Positions 23,930 through 31,624 of a DNA stretch of 33,818 nucleotides are shown here, in pieces. The stretch is taken from contig NZ_JAQVCN010000053.1 in the NCBI RefSeq assembly GCF_028689785.1, positions 1 to 33,818 on the forward strand, written 5' to 3'. The first letter of the stretch is position 1; each line of letters starts with the position of its first letter. This stretch comes from Zoogloea sp. GTDB taxonomy: Bacteria; Pseudomonadota; Gammaproteobacteria; Burkholderiales; Rhodocyclaceae. A program made the position numbers and the translations under genes. Below the pieces are notes generated by a model, which worked only from the letters and a program-made list of their open reading frames with translations, ran no database searches and was not told the DNA's origin.

Positions 23930-25222
23930 ATGACCATGTTGAATCGCGGCGCCCTGTGCGTTGCCATCGCCACCCTTTTTTCAACCCACGCCATGGCGGC
24001 ACCCAAGAAGCCCGCTGCCAAACCGGCAGCGACAGCTGCGGCTCCGGTTGCCGTCAAGGATATCGAGCTGGTGCATACCCTCGGTGCTGATAAAGGTGCC
24101 CAGTTGCAGAAGCTGGTGGACCGCTACAACCTGGCCAACCCCAGCGCCCGGGTCGTACTCCAGGACCGTGCCTGGAATGATGGTAGCCTGCCGCATCTGA
24201 TGATTCTGGGCGAGCGCGATCTGGCGGGCTTTTTCGCGGGCCCGCAACGCTACCGTCCTCTGTACCAGGTCATGAAGGAGGCCGGCCAGCGCTTCGAGAC
24301 ACTGCGTGCTCCGGCGATGATGACCCCGACCCCGATTGACAGCGCCAACCGTCTCATTGCCCTGCCTGTGGCCCTGTCCACCCCGGTGTTGTTCTACAAC
24401 AAGCAGGCCTTCCGCGAAGCCGGCCTTGATCCCGAAGTCGCACCCAAGACTTGGCAAGGGCTGCAGGCCGATCTCGGCAAGCTGGTGGCAGCCGGTCAGG
24501 CCTGCCCCTACACCACCGCCCAGCCGGCATGGATCCTTGTCGAGAACATGAGCGCCTGGCACAACGAACCGGTGGTCACCGAAGGCAAGAAGGCCTCTCT
24601 TGCCATCAATGGCATGCTGGAAGTCAAGCATGTGGCCATGCTGTCCTCATGGGTCAAGGCCCGCTACCTCCACCTCTTCGGCCGGGAAGACGAGGCTACC
24701 GAGCGTTTCGCCAAGGGCGAATGTGCCGTGTTGACCGCGCCCTCCGGCGCCTGGCCGACCCTCAAGCGCCAGGCAGCCTTCGAGGTCGGTGTGTCGAGCC
24801 TGCCTTACCACGAAGATTACTACGGCGCGCCCCAGAACACGCTCGCCGATGGTCCGGCGATGTGGATCGGCGCCGGCAAGAGCCCGGCAGAGTACAAGGC
24901 TGTGGCGCGCTTCATCAGTTTCATGTTGACCGCCGAGAGTCAGGTTGAGTGGCAGCGTAATGCCGGCTACCTGCCGCTTAATCAGGCAGGCCTGCTGGCG
25001 TCCGAGAGTCGTCTGCTGGCTGCGGATCTGCTCAACATCCATGTCGGTGTCCAGCAGCTCACCAACAAGAAGGTCACCGCCATCAGCAAGGCCAGTGCCT
25101 ATCCCCAGCGCGCTGCCGTGCGCAGGATCGTCGAGGAAGAGCTGGAATCGGTCTGGGAGGACCGCAAGCCCTCCAAGCTGGCCCTCGACACAGCGGTGGC
25201 CCGTTCCCGTCAGCTGGACTGA
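23930..25222 (+). CDS. ABC transporter substrate-binding protein, UgpB-like
   Basis: A 430-residue periplasmic binding protein of the glycerol-3-phosphate/sugar type. The ATG at 23930 is preferred because AGGA lies 5 bases upstream; an in-frame ATG at 23909 adds seven residues. The signal peptide (about 1-23, AMA-AP) precedes an Ala/Pro/Lys-rich linker. The mature region has a typical SBP_bac fold, with ILGERDLAGFF, ALPVALSTPVLFYNKQAFREAGLDP and FAKGECAVLTAPSGAW. The permease (ugpA/E) and ATPase (ugpC) genes are absent here. The neighbouring ugpQ-like gene supports a glycerophosphodiester or glycerol-3-phosphate substrate. The substrate is not proven. Confidence 0.85.
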   Translation: MTMLNRGALCVAIATLFSTHAMAAPKKPAAKPAATAAAPVAVKDIELVHTLGADKGAQLQKLVDRYNLANPSARVVLQDRAWNDGSLPHLMILGERDLAGFFAGPQRYRPLYQVMKEAGQRFETLRAPAMMTPTPIDSANRLIALPVALSTPVLFYNKQAFREAGLDPEVAPKTWQGLQADLGKLVAAGQACPYTTAQPAWILVENMSAWHNEPVVTEGKKASLAINGMLEVKHVAMLSSWVKARYLHLFGREDEATERFAKGECAVLTAPSGAWPTLKRQAAFEVGVSSLPYHEDYYGAPQNTLADGPAMWIGAGKSPAEYKAVARFISFMLTAESQVEWQRNAGYLPLNQAGLLASESRLLAADLLNIHVGVQQLTNKKVTAISKASAYPQRAAVRRIVEEELESVWEDRKPSKLALDTAVARSRQLD

Positions 25223-25229
25223 TCGTTCC

Positions 25230-25985
25230 ATGTCCGGCTGGTCGTGGCCGTTGCTGCTGGCCCATCGCTGCGGCGGCGCCCACGCACCGGAGAACACCCT
25301 AGCCGGGCTGATGCTTGCCGCCCGGCTGGGTTGTCGGGCTGTCGAATTCGACGTGATGCTGTCCCGCGACAAGACCCCGGTGCTGATTCACGACGAGACC
25401 CTGATGCGGACCGCCGGGCTTCCGGGCGTCGTTTCGGGGCTGGGCGACGCGCAACTTTTGGCGACCGACGTGGGGCGGCAGTTTCATCCGGCTTTTGTTG
25501 GCGAGATGATCCCTACCCTCGAAGCCGCCCTTGCCACCTGCCGTCACCTGGGGCTGGCAGCCAATGTCGAGATCAAGCCGGCTGCCGGTTTCGAGGCCGA
25601 AACGGGCCACGTCGTCGGCGCGCTGCTCCAGGCCGTGCCTGGTGATGCATGTCCTGAAGTGCTGCTGTCGTCCTTCTCTGCAGAGGCTTTGCAGGCAGCA
25701 GTGCAGCAGGCCCCGGGGGTGCCCAGGGCTTTGCTGGTCGAAAAATATTCCCCGGACGCCCTGGTTGTCGCGCAGCAACTGGGCTGCGTTTCAGTCAACA
25801 TGGGCCTGTCGGGGCTGGAGGCTGAGCATGTGCAGGCGATCATCTCCGCCGGGCTTCGGGTAATGGTCTATACCGTCAATACGCAGGAGGTCGCCCGGCG
25901 CCTTGTGGACTGGGGTGTCTGCGGTCTTTTCTCCGACCGGCCCGATTTGCTGTACGTCCTCGATAGCGAAGCCCCATTTCGTTAA
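25230..25985 (+). CDS. ugpQ: Glycerophosphodiester phosphodiesterase, UgpQ-like
   Basis: A 251-residue cytoplasmic GDPD enzyme with a TIM barrel. AHRCGGAHAPENT carries the catalytic His and Glu, VEFDVMLSRDKTPVLIHD provides the metal-binding Glu/Asp and second His, and NVEIKP holds a further metal Glu. It hydrolyses glycerophosphodiesters to glycerol-3-phosphate and an alcohol. It starts 8 bp after the binding-protein stop, so the two are one operon. No signal peptide is present, as in UgpQ. Confidence 0.9.
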   Translation: MSGWSWPLLLAHRCGGAHAPENTLAGLMLAARLGCRAVEFDVMLSRDKTPVLIHDETLMRTAGLPGVVSGLGDAQLLATDVGRQFHPAFVGEMIPTLEAALATCRHLGLAANVEIKPAAGFEAETGHVVGALLQAVPGDACPEVLLSSFSAEALQAAVQQAPGVPRALLVEKYSPDALVVAQQLGCVSVNMGLSGLEAEHVQAIISAGLRVMVYTVNTQEVARRLVDWGVCGLFSDRPDLLYVLDSEAPFR

Positions 25986-26005
25986 ATTGCATTGACCGTG
26001 CCGGC

Positions 26006-26034
26006 TTGACGGGATTGCAGTCGGCCCCTACCAT
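26006..26034 (+). promoter_or_regulatory. ispB: Candidate promoter of the polyprenyl diphosphate synthase gene
   Basis: TTGACG (26006-26011) and TACCAT (26029-26034) are separated by 17 bp, matching five of six and four of six consensus bases. It lies just before the gene's start at 26062. Confidence 0.5.
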
Positions 26035-26061
26035 CGCGTTTTTTCTACGCTGGGCATTGCC

Positions 26062-27030
26062 TTGTCTCTCTCGCAGCTTTACGCGCCGATCGCCGAAGAT
26101 ATGAAGGCGCTCGATGCCGTCATCCGGGATCGTCTCTACTCCGACGTGGTTCTCATCCGCCAGGTGGCCGAGTACATCATCGGCAGCGGCGGCAAGCGCC
26201 TGCGTCCCGCCATGGTGCTGTTCACGGCTGGCGCTGCCGGCTATTCGGGCAGCTATCACCGCGAGCTGGCGGCGGTGGTGGAGTTCATCCACACCGCGAC
26301 CCTTCTCCACGACGACGTCGTCGACGAATCCGAGTTGCGGCGCGGAAACAAGACGGCCAACGCCATGTTCGGCAACGCCGCCTCGGTGCTGGTCGGTGAC
26401 TTCCTCTATTCGCGTGCTTTCCAGATGATGGTCGGTGCCGACAACATGAAGGTCATGCGCGTCCTTGCCGACGCCACCAACGTGATTGCCGAAGGCGAAG
26501 TCCTGCAGCTGCTCAACTGTCACAACGCCGATGTCGAGATTGACGACTATCTGCGGGTCATCCGCTACAAGACCGCCAAGCTCTTTGAGGCAGCGGCCCG
26601 GCTGGGTGGCATCCTGGGTGGTGCGGGGGAAGCGGTGGAAGACCAGCTTGCCGCCTTCGGCATGCATATCGGAACGGCCTTCCAGTTGATCGACGACGTC
26701 CTCGATTATTCGGGTGACGAGGCCGATACCGGCAAACACATCGGCGACGATCTGGCCGAAGGCAAGCCGACCTTGCCCCTGATCCATGCCATGAAGCACG
26801 GCAGCCCGGAACACGCAGCTTGCGTGCGTACCGCCATCGAAAACGGTGGTCGTGACGATTTTCCGGCAGTTCTGGAGGCAATTCGTGCTACCGGCGCCAT
26901 CGAAGCGACCCGAAAGGTGGCAGAAGCCGAGGCGGAACTCGCTTTGAATGCGCTGGAAGCGCTTCCGGCTTCCATTTTCAAGGATTCCTTGATAGAATTG
27001 TCAAAGTTCGCAGTCGCACGGAAGTATTGA
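26062..27030 (+). CDS. ispB: Octaprenyl (long-chain polyprenyl) diphosphate synthase
   Basis: A 322-residue trans-prenyltransferase starting at TTG (26062); no ATG gives the right length. The first Asp-rich motif is LLHDDVVDESELRRG and the second is LIDDVLDY. A small residue (Ala) stands five positions before the first DD, as in enzymes that make long chains. GGKRLRP binds diphosphate. It supplies the side chain of ubiquinone, probably Q8. The gene is monocistronic here, with its own candidate promoter. Chain length is inferred from the family and not from the sequence alone. Confidence 0.93.
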   Translation: MSLSQLYAPIAEDMKALDAVIRDRLYSDVVLIRQVAEYIIGSGGKRLRPAMVLFTAGAAGYSGSYHRELAAVVEFIHTATLLHDDVVDESELRRGNKTANAMFGNAASVLVGDFLYSRAFQMMVGADNMKVMRVLADATNVIAEGEVLQLLNCHNADVEIDDYLRVIRYKTAKLFEAAARLGGILGGAGEAVEDQLAAFGMHIGTAFQLIDDVLDYSGDEADTGKHIGDDLAEGKPTLPLIHAMKHGSPEHAACVRTAIENGGRDDFPAVLEAIRATGAIEATRKVAEAEAELALNALEALPASIFKDSLIELSKFAVARKY

Positions 27031-27053
27031 AGTTCGACGTGATTCAAAAAAGC

Positions 27054-27082
27054 TTCACAAAACGTCGAATCTACAATATAAT
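27054..27082 (+). promoter_or_regulatory. Promoter of tRNA-Pro
   Basis: TTCACA (27054-27059) and TATAAT (27077-27082) are separated by 17 bp. This is a near-consensus sigma-70 promoter, located about 60 bases before the mature tRNA. Confidence 0.75.
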
Positions 27083-27140
27083 GTGCGGCTGTTTAGTTTT
27101 GAAGGTTAGCAAGACACCGCTGACCTGGTAAAGAAAGCGT

Positions 27141-27217
27141 CGGGGAATAGCTCAGCCTGGTAGAGCACTGCGTTCGGGACGCAGGGGCCGGAGGTTCGAA
27201 TCCTCTTTCCCCGACCA
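27141..27217 (+). tRNA. tRNA-Pro (anticodon CGG)
   Basis: A 77-base cloverleaf. Acceptor CGGGGAA (27141-27147) pairs with TTCCCCG (27207-27213). The anticodon stem CTGCG/CGCAG encloses TTCGGGA with anticodon CGG. The T arm carries GGTTCGAATCC, and the encoded A-CCA end closes the gene at 27217. The sequence is close to the E. coli Pro(CGG) tRNA. It decodes CCG. Confidence 0.97.
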
Positions 27218-27227
27218 CCAATCCCGC

Positions 27228-27257
27228 AAAAAAGCCACTCGAAAGAGTGGCTTTTTT
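27228..27257 (+). terminator. Rho-independent terminator of tRNA-Pro
   Basis: GCCACTC (27234-27240), loop GAAA and GAGTGGC (27245-27251) are followed by TTTTTT and preceded by a run of A. The hairpin would also work in the opposite direction. Confidence 0.95.
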
Positions 27258-27389
27258 GTTTGTGGCATCCTTGGCAGAGTCCGTGAGGAAGTACCCTGCT
27301 GACGAAGGTGCTAAACAGCGCGTTCACCTTCCAGACCCATCAAATTCGGCATCCAGGGCGGATGCCTTCTTGAAGGCATTGATCGATTG

Positions 27390-28820
27390 ATGGCAGCGAA
27401 GAATGACTGGCAATCCGATGAGGGGCGGATAGAGGCCTATCTGCAGGGGCTGGACGCGGTGGCATTGCGCAAGCTCGTCCTCGATGCCTCCCGGCGCGAC
27501 GAGGCGCTGCGCGACAAGCTGCTGATGGCTGCAACCGTAGCCGGAAGCCCCGGACTTTCTGCCTTGCGTGAGGTGATCAAGCAGGCCACCCGCACCAAAG
27601 GCTGCATTGAATATCCGGAGGCTGGAAACTACGCCAATCGCCTGGAAGACCTTGCGGATTTGCTGTTACAGCAAATCGCTGGTGGTCCGCCGGAGCTCGT
27701 CGACGTGATCGAGGAGGCTATCGCGCTCGCCGAAGCGGCCTTGCCGCACATTGATGACTCCGACGCCGAGGTGATGACGGCGATATTTGAGCTGCGCAAG
27801 ATTCATCTGGCGGCCTGCAAGGTATTGCGCCCCGATCCCGTCGCCTTGGCTGGGCGTCTGTATGGTTTTCAGATGAACGGAGAATGGGACACCTTTCAAG
27901 AGGTGCTCCCGGATTACGCCGAAGCGCTCGGTGAGGAAGGGCTGGCTGAATATCGGCAGCGGGTCGAGCACGACTGGCTGGCTCTGCCGACCCTGGGCCC
28001 GGAGCACTATCGTAGCGCCTGGAGCACGCGACGCTTCCGGGTGGAGTCGGCGATGAGGGATATCGCCCGCAACATGGATGATTTCGGACTGCTGGTGGCC
28101 ATCGAGGCCAAGAATCTGTCTTCGCCGTCGCACTTCCTGACACTGGCAGGTCTGTTTCGGGAGCAGGAACGCAAAGAAGAGGCCCTGCGCTGGATCGAAC
28201 AGGGAATCGCGGCGTTTCCGAATGAGCGCAATGACAAGCTGCTGAGCCTTGCCATTGAGCTGCAGTTTGCGCTGGGGCGGCACGCCGAGGTGGAGCAACT
28301 GGCCTGGCAACGCTTCGAGCAAGCCCCTGGCTGTGCTCCATTCTTCGAGTTGATGGAAGTGGCGGGGCTTACGGGGCACGAGGCGGAGCTGCACAGGCGG
28401 GCGCTCGATTTCCTGTGGCGAAAGGTTGCCGAAGAGGAAGCCGCCGATAGTGGCCTTCGCCGCAGTCCATGGAGCAAACCTCGCCGGGGCGACATCGTTT
28501 CGATCTTTCTGCGGGAAAGCAATGTCGAGGCCATGTGGGATGCATTCGGCGGCGGGAAAGTCGATGCTGGCCTGTGGGAGCCCGTGGCTGATGCGCGTGG
28601 CAAGACGAACCATGAGGAGGCGATAGCGCTCTACAAACGTCTGCTGCCGCAAAGGGTTGAAGGTGGCTCCGACTACAGGGGGGCCTTTGCCATCGTCAAC
28701 AAAATCCGCTTACTGCGGGTGGCACACAAGCAGTCGGGCGTGTTCCGGGACGAGTTGGCGGACATTCGGCTGACGTGGAAGCGCAAGCGGAACTTCATGA
28801 AGCTCCTGGATTCGCTGTGA
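27390..28820 (+). CDS. Helical-repeat hypothetical protein (DUF6880-like)
   Basis: A 476-residue, mostly helical soluble protein. It starts EGRIEAYLQGLDAVALRKLVLDASRRD and continues in TPR-like helical pairs (for example ALRWIEQGIAAFPNERNDKLLSLAIELQFALGRHAEVE). The C-terminal segment (AFAIVNKIRLLRVAHKQSG..ELADIRLTWKRKRNFMKLLDSL) resembles the tail of SWIM-zinc-finger-associated or DUF6880 proteins. No zinc ligands or catalytic motif are visible, so this may be a partner or remnant of such a protein. The start at 27390 follows a weak AAGG. It stands alone between the tRNA and a convergent gene. Function is unknown. Confidence 0.78.
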   Translation: MAAKNDWQSDEGRIEAYLQGLDAVALRKLVLDASRRDEALRDKLLMAATVAGSPGLSALREVIKQATRTKGCIEYPEAGNYANRLEDLADLLLQQIAGGPPELVDVIEEAIALAEAALPHIDDSDAEVMTAIFELRKIHLAACKVLRPDPVALAGRLYGFQMNGEWDTFQEVLPDYAEALGEEGLAEYRQRVEHDWLALPTLGPEHYRSAWSTRRFRVESAMRDIARNMDDFGLLVAIEAKNLSSPSHFLTLAGLFREQERKEEALRWIEQGIAAFPNERNDKLLSLAIELQFALGRHAEVEQLAWQRFEQAPGCAPFFELMEVAGLTGHEAELHRRALDFLWRKVAEEEAADSGLRRSPWSKPRRGDIVSIFLRESNVEAMWDAFGGGKVDAGLWEPVADARGKTNHEEAIALYKRLLPQRVEGGSDYRGAFAIVNKIRLLRVAHKQSGVFRDELADIRLTWKRKRNFMKLLDSL

Positions 28821-28895
28821 GGAAAGGCGAGGGAAGCGAACAAGGCAGGTGGGGATGAGGAAGCCCCACCGGAAGTTCGCTTCCCTGGTTCTGGA

Positions 28896-29735
28896 TTACG
28901 CTGTCCAGCAGGCTGCGTGGTCCAGGGCGTAGGTCTGCAGGCTGCGGGCCGGATGACCGGTCAGAGTGAGCACCGCATTGCTCACGGGTGCCGTCCAGCC
29001 TTCCCGGACCGGGTGGAAGATCGATGCGAGGAAGTGTGCGTACTCGTCCGGCACCCCATGGGCGGTCAGCGTGGCGATGAAGCTGGCGTCATCGATGGCC
29101 TGGTAGGCCACGGGCCGACCGATCACCTGGCCCAGCACAGTGGCGGCCTCGGCGTAGCTCAGGGCTTGCGGGCCGGTCAGGTTGAAGGCCTGGCCGTCGA
29201 AGTCCGGGCGGGTGAGGGCGGCCGCGGCGCTCTCGGCAATGTCCCGCACGTCAATGAAGCTCGATTTGCCCTGGCCTGCCGGCAGGCTGATGCCGCCCTG
29301 CTGGATGCCCCCGTGCCAGAAGGTATGGAAGTTGTCCGCAAACCAGTTGGGCCGCAGGATCACAAAAGGCACCCCCGCGGCTTCCACGGCCAGTTCCACC
29401 TGGCGGTAGGGGATGGAATCATCCGCATCCACGCCGAACACGCTCTGAAAGACGATCTTCACACCGCGGGCTGCGAGGCCCTGAACCACGGGCAGGAGCA
29501 GGGCGCTGATGGTCACGTAGCCGGTGGGAAGCATCACATAGGCCCGGTCCACATCGGCGAAGGCCGCGTCGAAGGTGGAATGGTCGGCGTAATCAAAGGC
29601 CACGCCTTCCGCTCCTTCCACGCCACCCCCACTGCGGGTGGCGGCTTTCACGCTTTCGCCGCGGGCGATCAATGCCTTCACCAGCGGACGCCCAACATTG
29701 CCACCCGCGCCGAGAACCAGAATCTTCTTGCTCAT
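28896..29735 (-). CDS. NAD(P)H-binding NmrA-like oxidoreductase/sensor
   Basis: A 279-residue atypical short-chain dehydrogenase. GAGGNVGRPL (9-18) is the GxxGxxG nucleotide loop, and RPNWFADNFH and DVRDIAE are NmrA/QOR2-family segments. No canonical YxxxK catalytic pair is obvious. Relatives are quinone reductases or NADP(H)-sensing proteins. It diverges from an HxlR-type regulator and is likely controlled by it. AAGGAG stands 8 bases before the ATG. Confidence 0.9.
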   Translation of the reverse strand: MSKKILVLGAGGNVGRPLVKALIARGESVKAATRSGGGVEGAEGVAFDYADHSTFDAAFADVDRAYVMLPTGYVTISALLLPVVQGLAARGVKIVFQSVFGVDADDSIPYRQVELAVEAAGVPFVILRPNWFADNFHTFWHGGIQQGGISLPAGQGKSSFIDVRDIAESAAAALTRPDFDGQAFNLTGPQALSYAEAATVLGQVIGRPVAYQAIDDASFIATLTAHGVPDEYAHFLASIFHPVREGWTAPVSNAVLTLTGHPARSLQTYALDHAACWTA

Positions 29736-29855
29736 GTTTCTTACTCCTTAGTATGTTTTGGAAACCAGGTGTATTGTCTCGGTAGCAGGTGCGATGCGGA
29801 AGAAGGCACCCCGACGTAAGCTGGTTACCTGGAAGAAACTGCCACTGGAGAGCGA
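29736..29855. promoter_or_regulatory. Divergent control region of the NmrA-like and HxlR genes
   Basis: The 120-bp gap contains a small dyad TACT-CCTT-AGTA at 29742-29753. HxlR-family proteins such as YodB bind TACT-spacer-AGTA-type sites, but here the spacer is shorter (4 bases) and overlaps the ribosome binding site of the NmrA-like gene. It is a low-confidence operator. Confidence 0.28.
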
Positions 29856-30269
29856 ATGAGCACGCTGGAATTGCCCTACGATGTTTATCAGGACCGCTGT
29901 CCGACCCGCCTGGTACTGGACCGGCTGGCTGACAAATGGGCGCTGCTGATCCTCGACCGCCTGAAGGACGGGCCGGTGCGCTTCAACAGCCTCAAGCGGG
30001 ACATCATGCGCATCACCCCCAAGGTGCTGTCGGAGACCCTGCGCAAGCTGGAGCGGGACGGGCTGATCGCCCGGGCGGTGTTCGCCACGGTGCCGGTCAC
30101 AGTGGAGTATTCGTTGACGCCCCTGGGTGACACCCTCACCGACACCGTGTCGGCCCTGGCCCACTGGGCCGAGCGCAACATGGACGCCGTGCTGGCCGCC
30201 CAGGCCGCCTACGACGCCGCCAGCGAGGTGGCGGCCCGGCCGACGCCGGGCCTGCATCGCCTGCGGTGA
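29856..30269 (+). CDS. HxlR-family transcriptional regulator
   Basis: A 137-residue winged-helix protein with the HxlR core: CPTRLVLDRLADKWALLIL, RFNSLKRDIMRITPKVLSETLRKLERDGLI, and the wing VEYSLTPLGDTL. Cys15 is at the conserved redox-sensing position of YodB/HypR-type members, so a thiol or quinone stress signal is possible. It diverges from the NmrA-like gene, the usual arrangement for a local repressor. GGAG precedes the ATG. Confidence 0.93.
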   Translation: MSTLELPYDVYQDRCPTRLVLDRLADKWALLILDRLKDGPVRFNSLKRDIMRITPKVLSETLRKLERDGLIARAVFATVPVTVEYSLTPLGDTLTDTVSALAHWAERNMDAVLAAQAAYDAASEVAARPTPGLHRLR

Positions 30270-30315
30270 TGGGTGGCTTTGGCGCGCCTGTCTGGTTCGC
30301 TTATTCTAGTGGCTC

Positions 30316-30474
30316 TCACTGAAGCCGACTCAAGGCCGGTATTGGTGGAAGCTCGGGCTTCCATGGCGGGGGCATTCGATAGGTGAAGTGAAGCGGGTGT
30401 TCTTTTTCTGAGGCGGCCCCGCTGGCTGGAGGGTTCGCGGGCGAGTGGGCGCCGATGCTGGCGTTGCCGGGCAT
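30316..30474 (-). CDS. Small proline-rich ORF (52 residues) at the end of the toxin-like operon
   Basis: An ATG at 30474 has AGGAGG six bases upstream, itself directly after the stop of the preceding 378-residue gene. The 52-residue product is rich in Pro and Ala, with a central EKEHPLHFTYR. No domain is recognised. The strong ribosome binding site and 13-bp gap argue for translation. It could equally be the remnant of a longer gene. Confidence 0.45.
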   Translation of the reverse strand: MPGNASIGAHSPANPPASGAASEKEHPLHFTYRMPPPWKPELPPIPALSRLQ

Positions 30475-30487
30475 GGACTGCCTCCTG

Positions 30488-31624
30488 TCAGCCGCCGGCC
30501 AGGAGAGCCTCCAGCACCGCGAAGGGGTTAGTGCTGCCCTGACGCCACGCATGGATTGCCGCGAGGGGATTGAAGCTGCGGCCTTCGTCGAAGATCACGA
30601 TGAGCGTATAGGGAAAGCCGATCATGGGGTCCATGATGCGGTGCCAGTGTCCGCCGCGGCACACCGCCGCTTCCCCCACAAAGGCCGATAAGGCTTCGTC
30701 TTGTCTGGGGTCTCGGGGGCTGCCTGCCCAGTGCTGTGCGAGGGCGTGGTGAAGCGTGCGCTGCCCGGGAGCGATGCCGTAGTGGGCCTCGACCATACTC
30801 GCCAGATACTGCTGCCGGGCAAGCAGTGCGGGGCTTGCGGGGCGCACGGGCCGTGCCGGGGCTCCGTCTGGGTGCCAGGCCTGCAGTGCCGGGCGCGACC
30901 AGGGCCTGGTCAGAGCGGGAAGCGCAGCCTCCAGGGCGGCCCGCGCCTCGGGGGTGGCAGCATCGAGCTGGATGACGCTGGCGCCGCTGAAGGCGCGGGC
31001 CCAGGTGGTGCCGGTGGGTAAATCTGCCTGCTGCAGGGCCTGGTCGGTGATCCAGTCGACGCAGCGCCAGTTGAACGCGCCCAGGGGAGGTGCTGGCATC
31101 TCCGTTGCGGCTGCTTGATGTGAATGGCCGGTGAAGGCCGCCGCAACTGCCGTGGGGGCGTCGGCCATGGCCCAGTCGGCCTGACTGGCTTCCAGCACGC
31201 CGCTCAGCAGTTCGGGCAGACGGTGGGCGGGCAGGTCGCGGGTTGTCGATACACCCAGCAGGGGGCCGGGGCGGAGGGGGAGCGCAAGTGCCCAGCCGGC
31301 GCCTCCGGTGCGAAGCTCGACCACCTGGGGGTCTGCAATTGCTGCTGCCAGTGCGTCGGGCGTAAGCCTGGGGGGGCCGCCATCGAGGGCATGGACGTCG
31401 CCCGCGACGCCAATGGCTGCCAGGGTCTGCTCCAAGCCGAAGACCCACCGACCCTCCGCTACGGTCTCATCGTGCCGTACGGGGCGGTAGCGTTCGGGTA
31501 CCAGACCACAGTGGCGCAGCAGAGCGTCGATGCCCTCCAGCAAGGTTGCCGAGCGGATGCCCGCCGGGCTTTCGCCGACAAGGGCGAGTTGGTGGTGTGC
31601 GAAAAAGGGGGCGGCGGGAGTCAT
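30488..31624 (-). CDS. Hypothetical protein in a toxin-like operon (possible immunity or accessory)
   Basis: A 378-residue protein. The ATG at 31624 overlaps the stop of the upstream gene (ATGA), so it is translationally coupled. No signal peptide or membrane segment is visible. The C-terminal third (ALSAFVGEAAVCRGGHWHRI..FNPLAAIHAW) has a GE-x-G-G-x-W pattern seen in small immunity or cargo-like proteins. I cannot place the family. Position directly after a toxin-like gene suggests an immunity or chaperone role. Its size is larger than a typical immunity protein. Confidence 0.7.
   Translation of the reverse strand: MTPAAPFFAHHQLALVGESPAGIRSATLLEGIDALLRHCGLVPERYRPVRHDETVAEGRWVFGLEQTLAAIGVAGDVHALDGGPPRLTPDALAAAIADPQVVELRTGGAGWALALPLRPGPLLGVSTTRDLPAHRLPELLSGVLEASQADWAMADAPTAVAAAFTGHSHQAAATEMPAPPLGAFNWRCVDWITDQALQQADLPTGTTWARAFSGASVIQLDAATPEARAALEAALPALTRPWSRPALQAWHPDGAPARPVRPASPALLARQQYLASMVEAHYGIAPGQRTLHHALAQHWAGSPRDPRQDEALSAFVGEAAVCRGGHWHRIMDPMIGFPYTLIVIFDEGRSFNPLAAIHAWRQGSTNPFAVLEALLAGG

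Noticed and set aside
27031-27389. Possible small genes around tRNA-Pro
   Set aside because: The interval is explained by the tRNA promoter, tRNA and terminator. A 73-residue minus-strand frame over the tRNA has no support.
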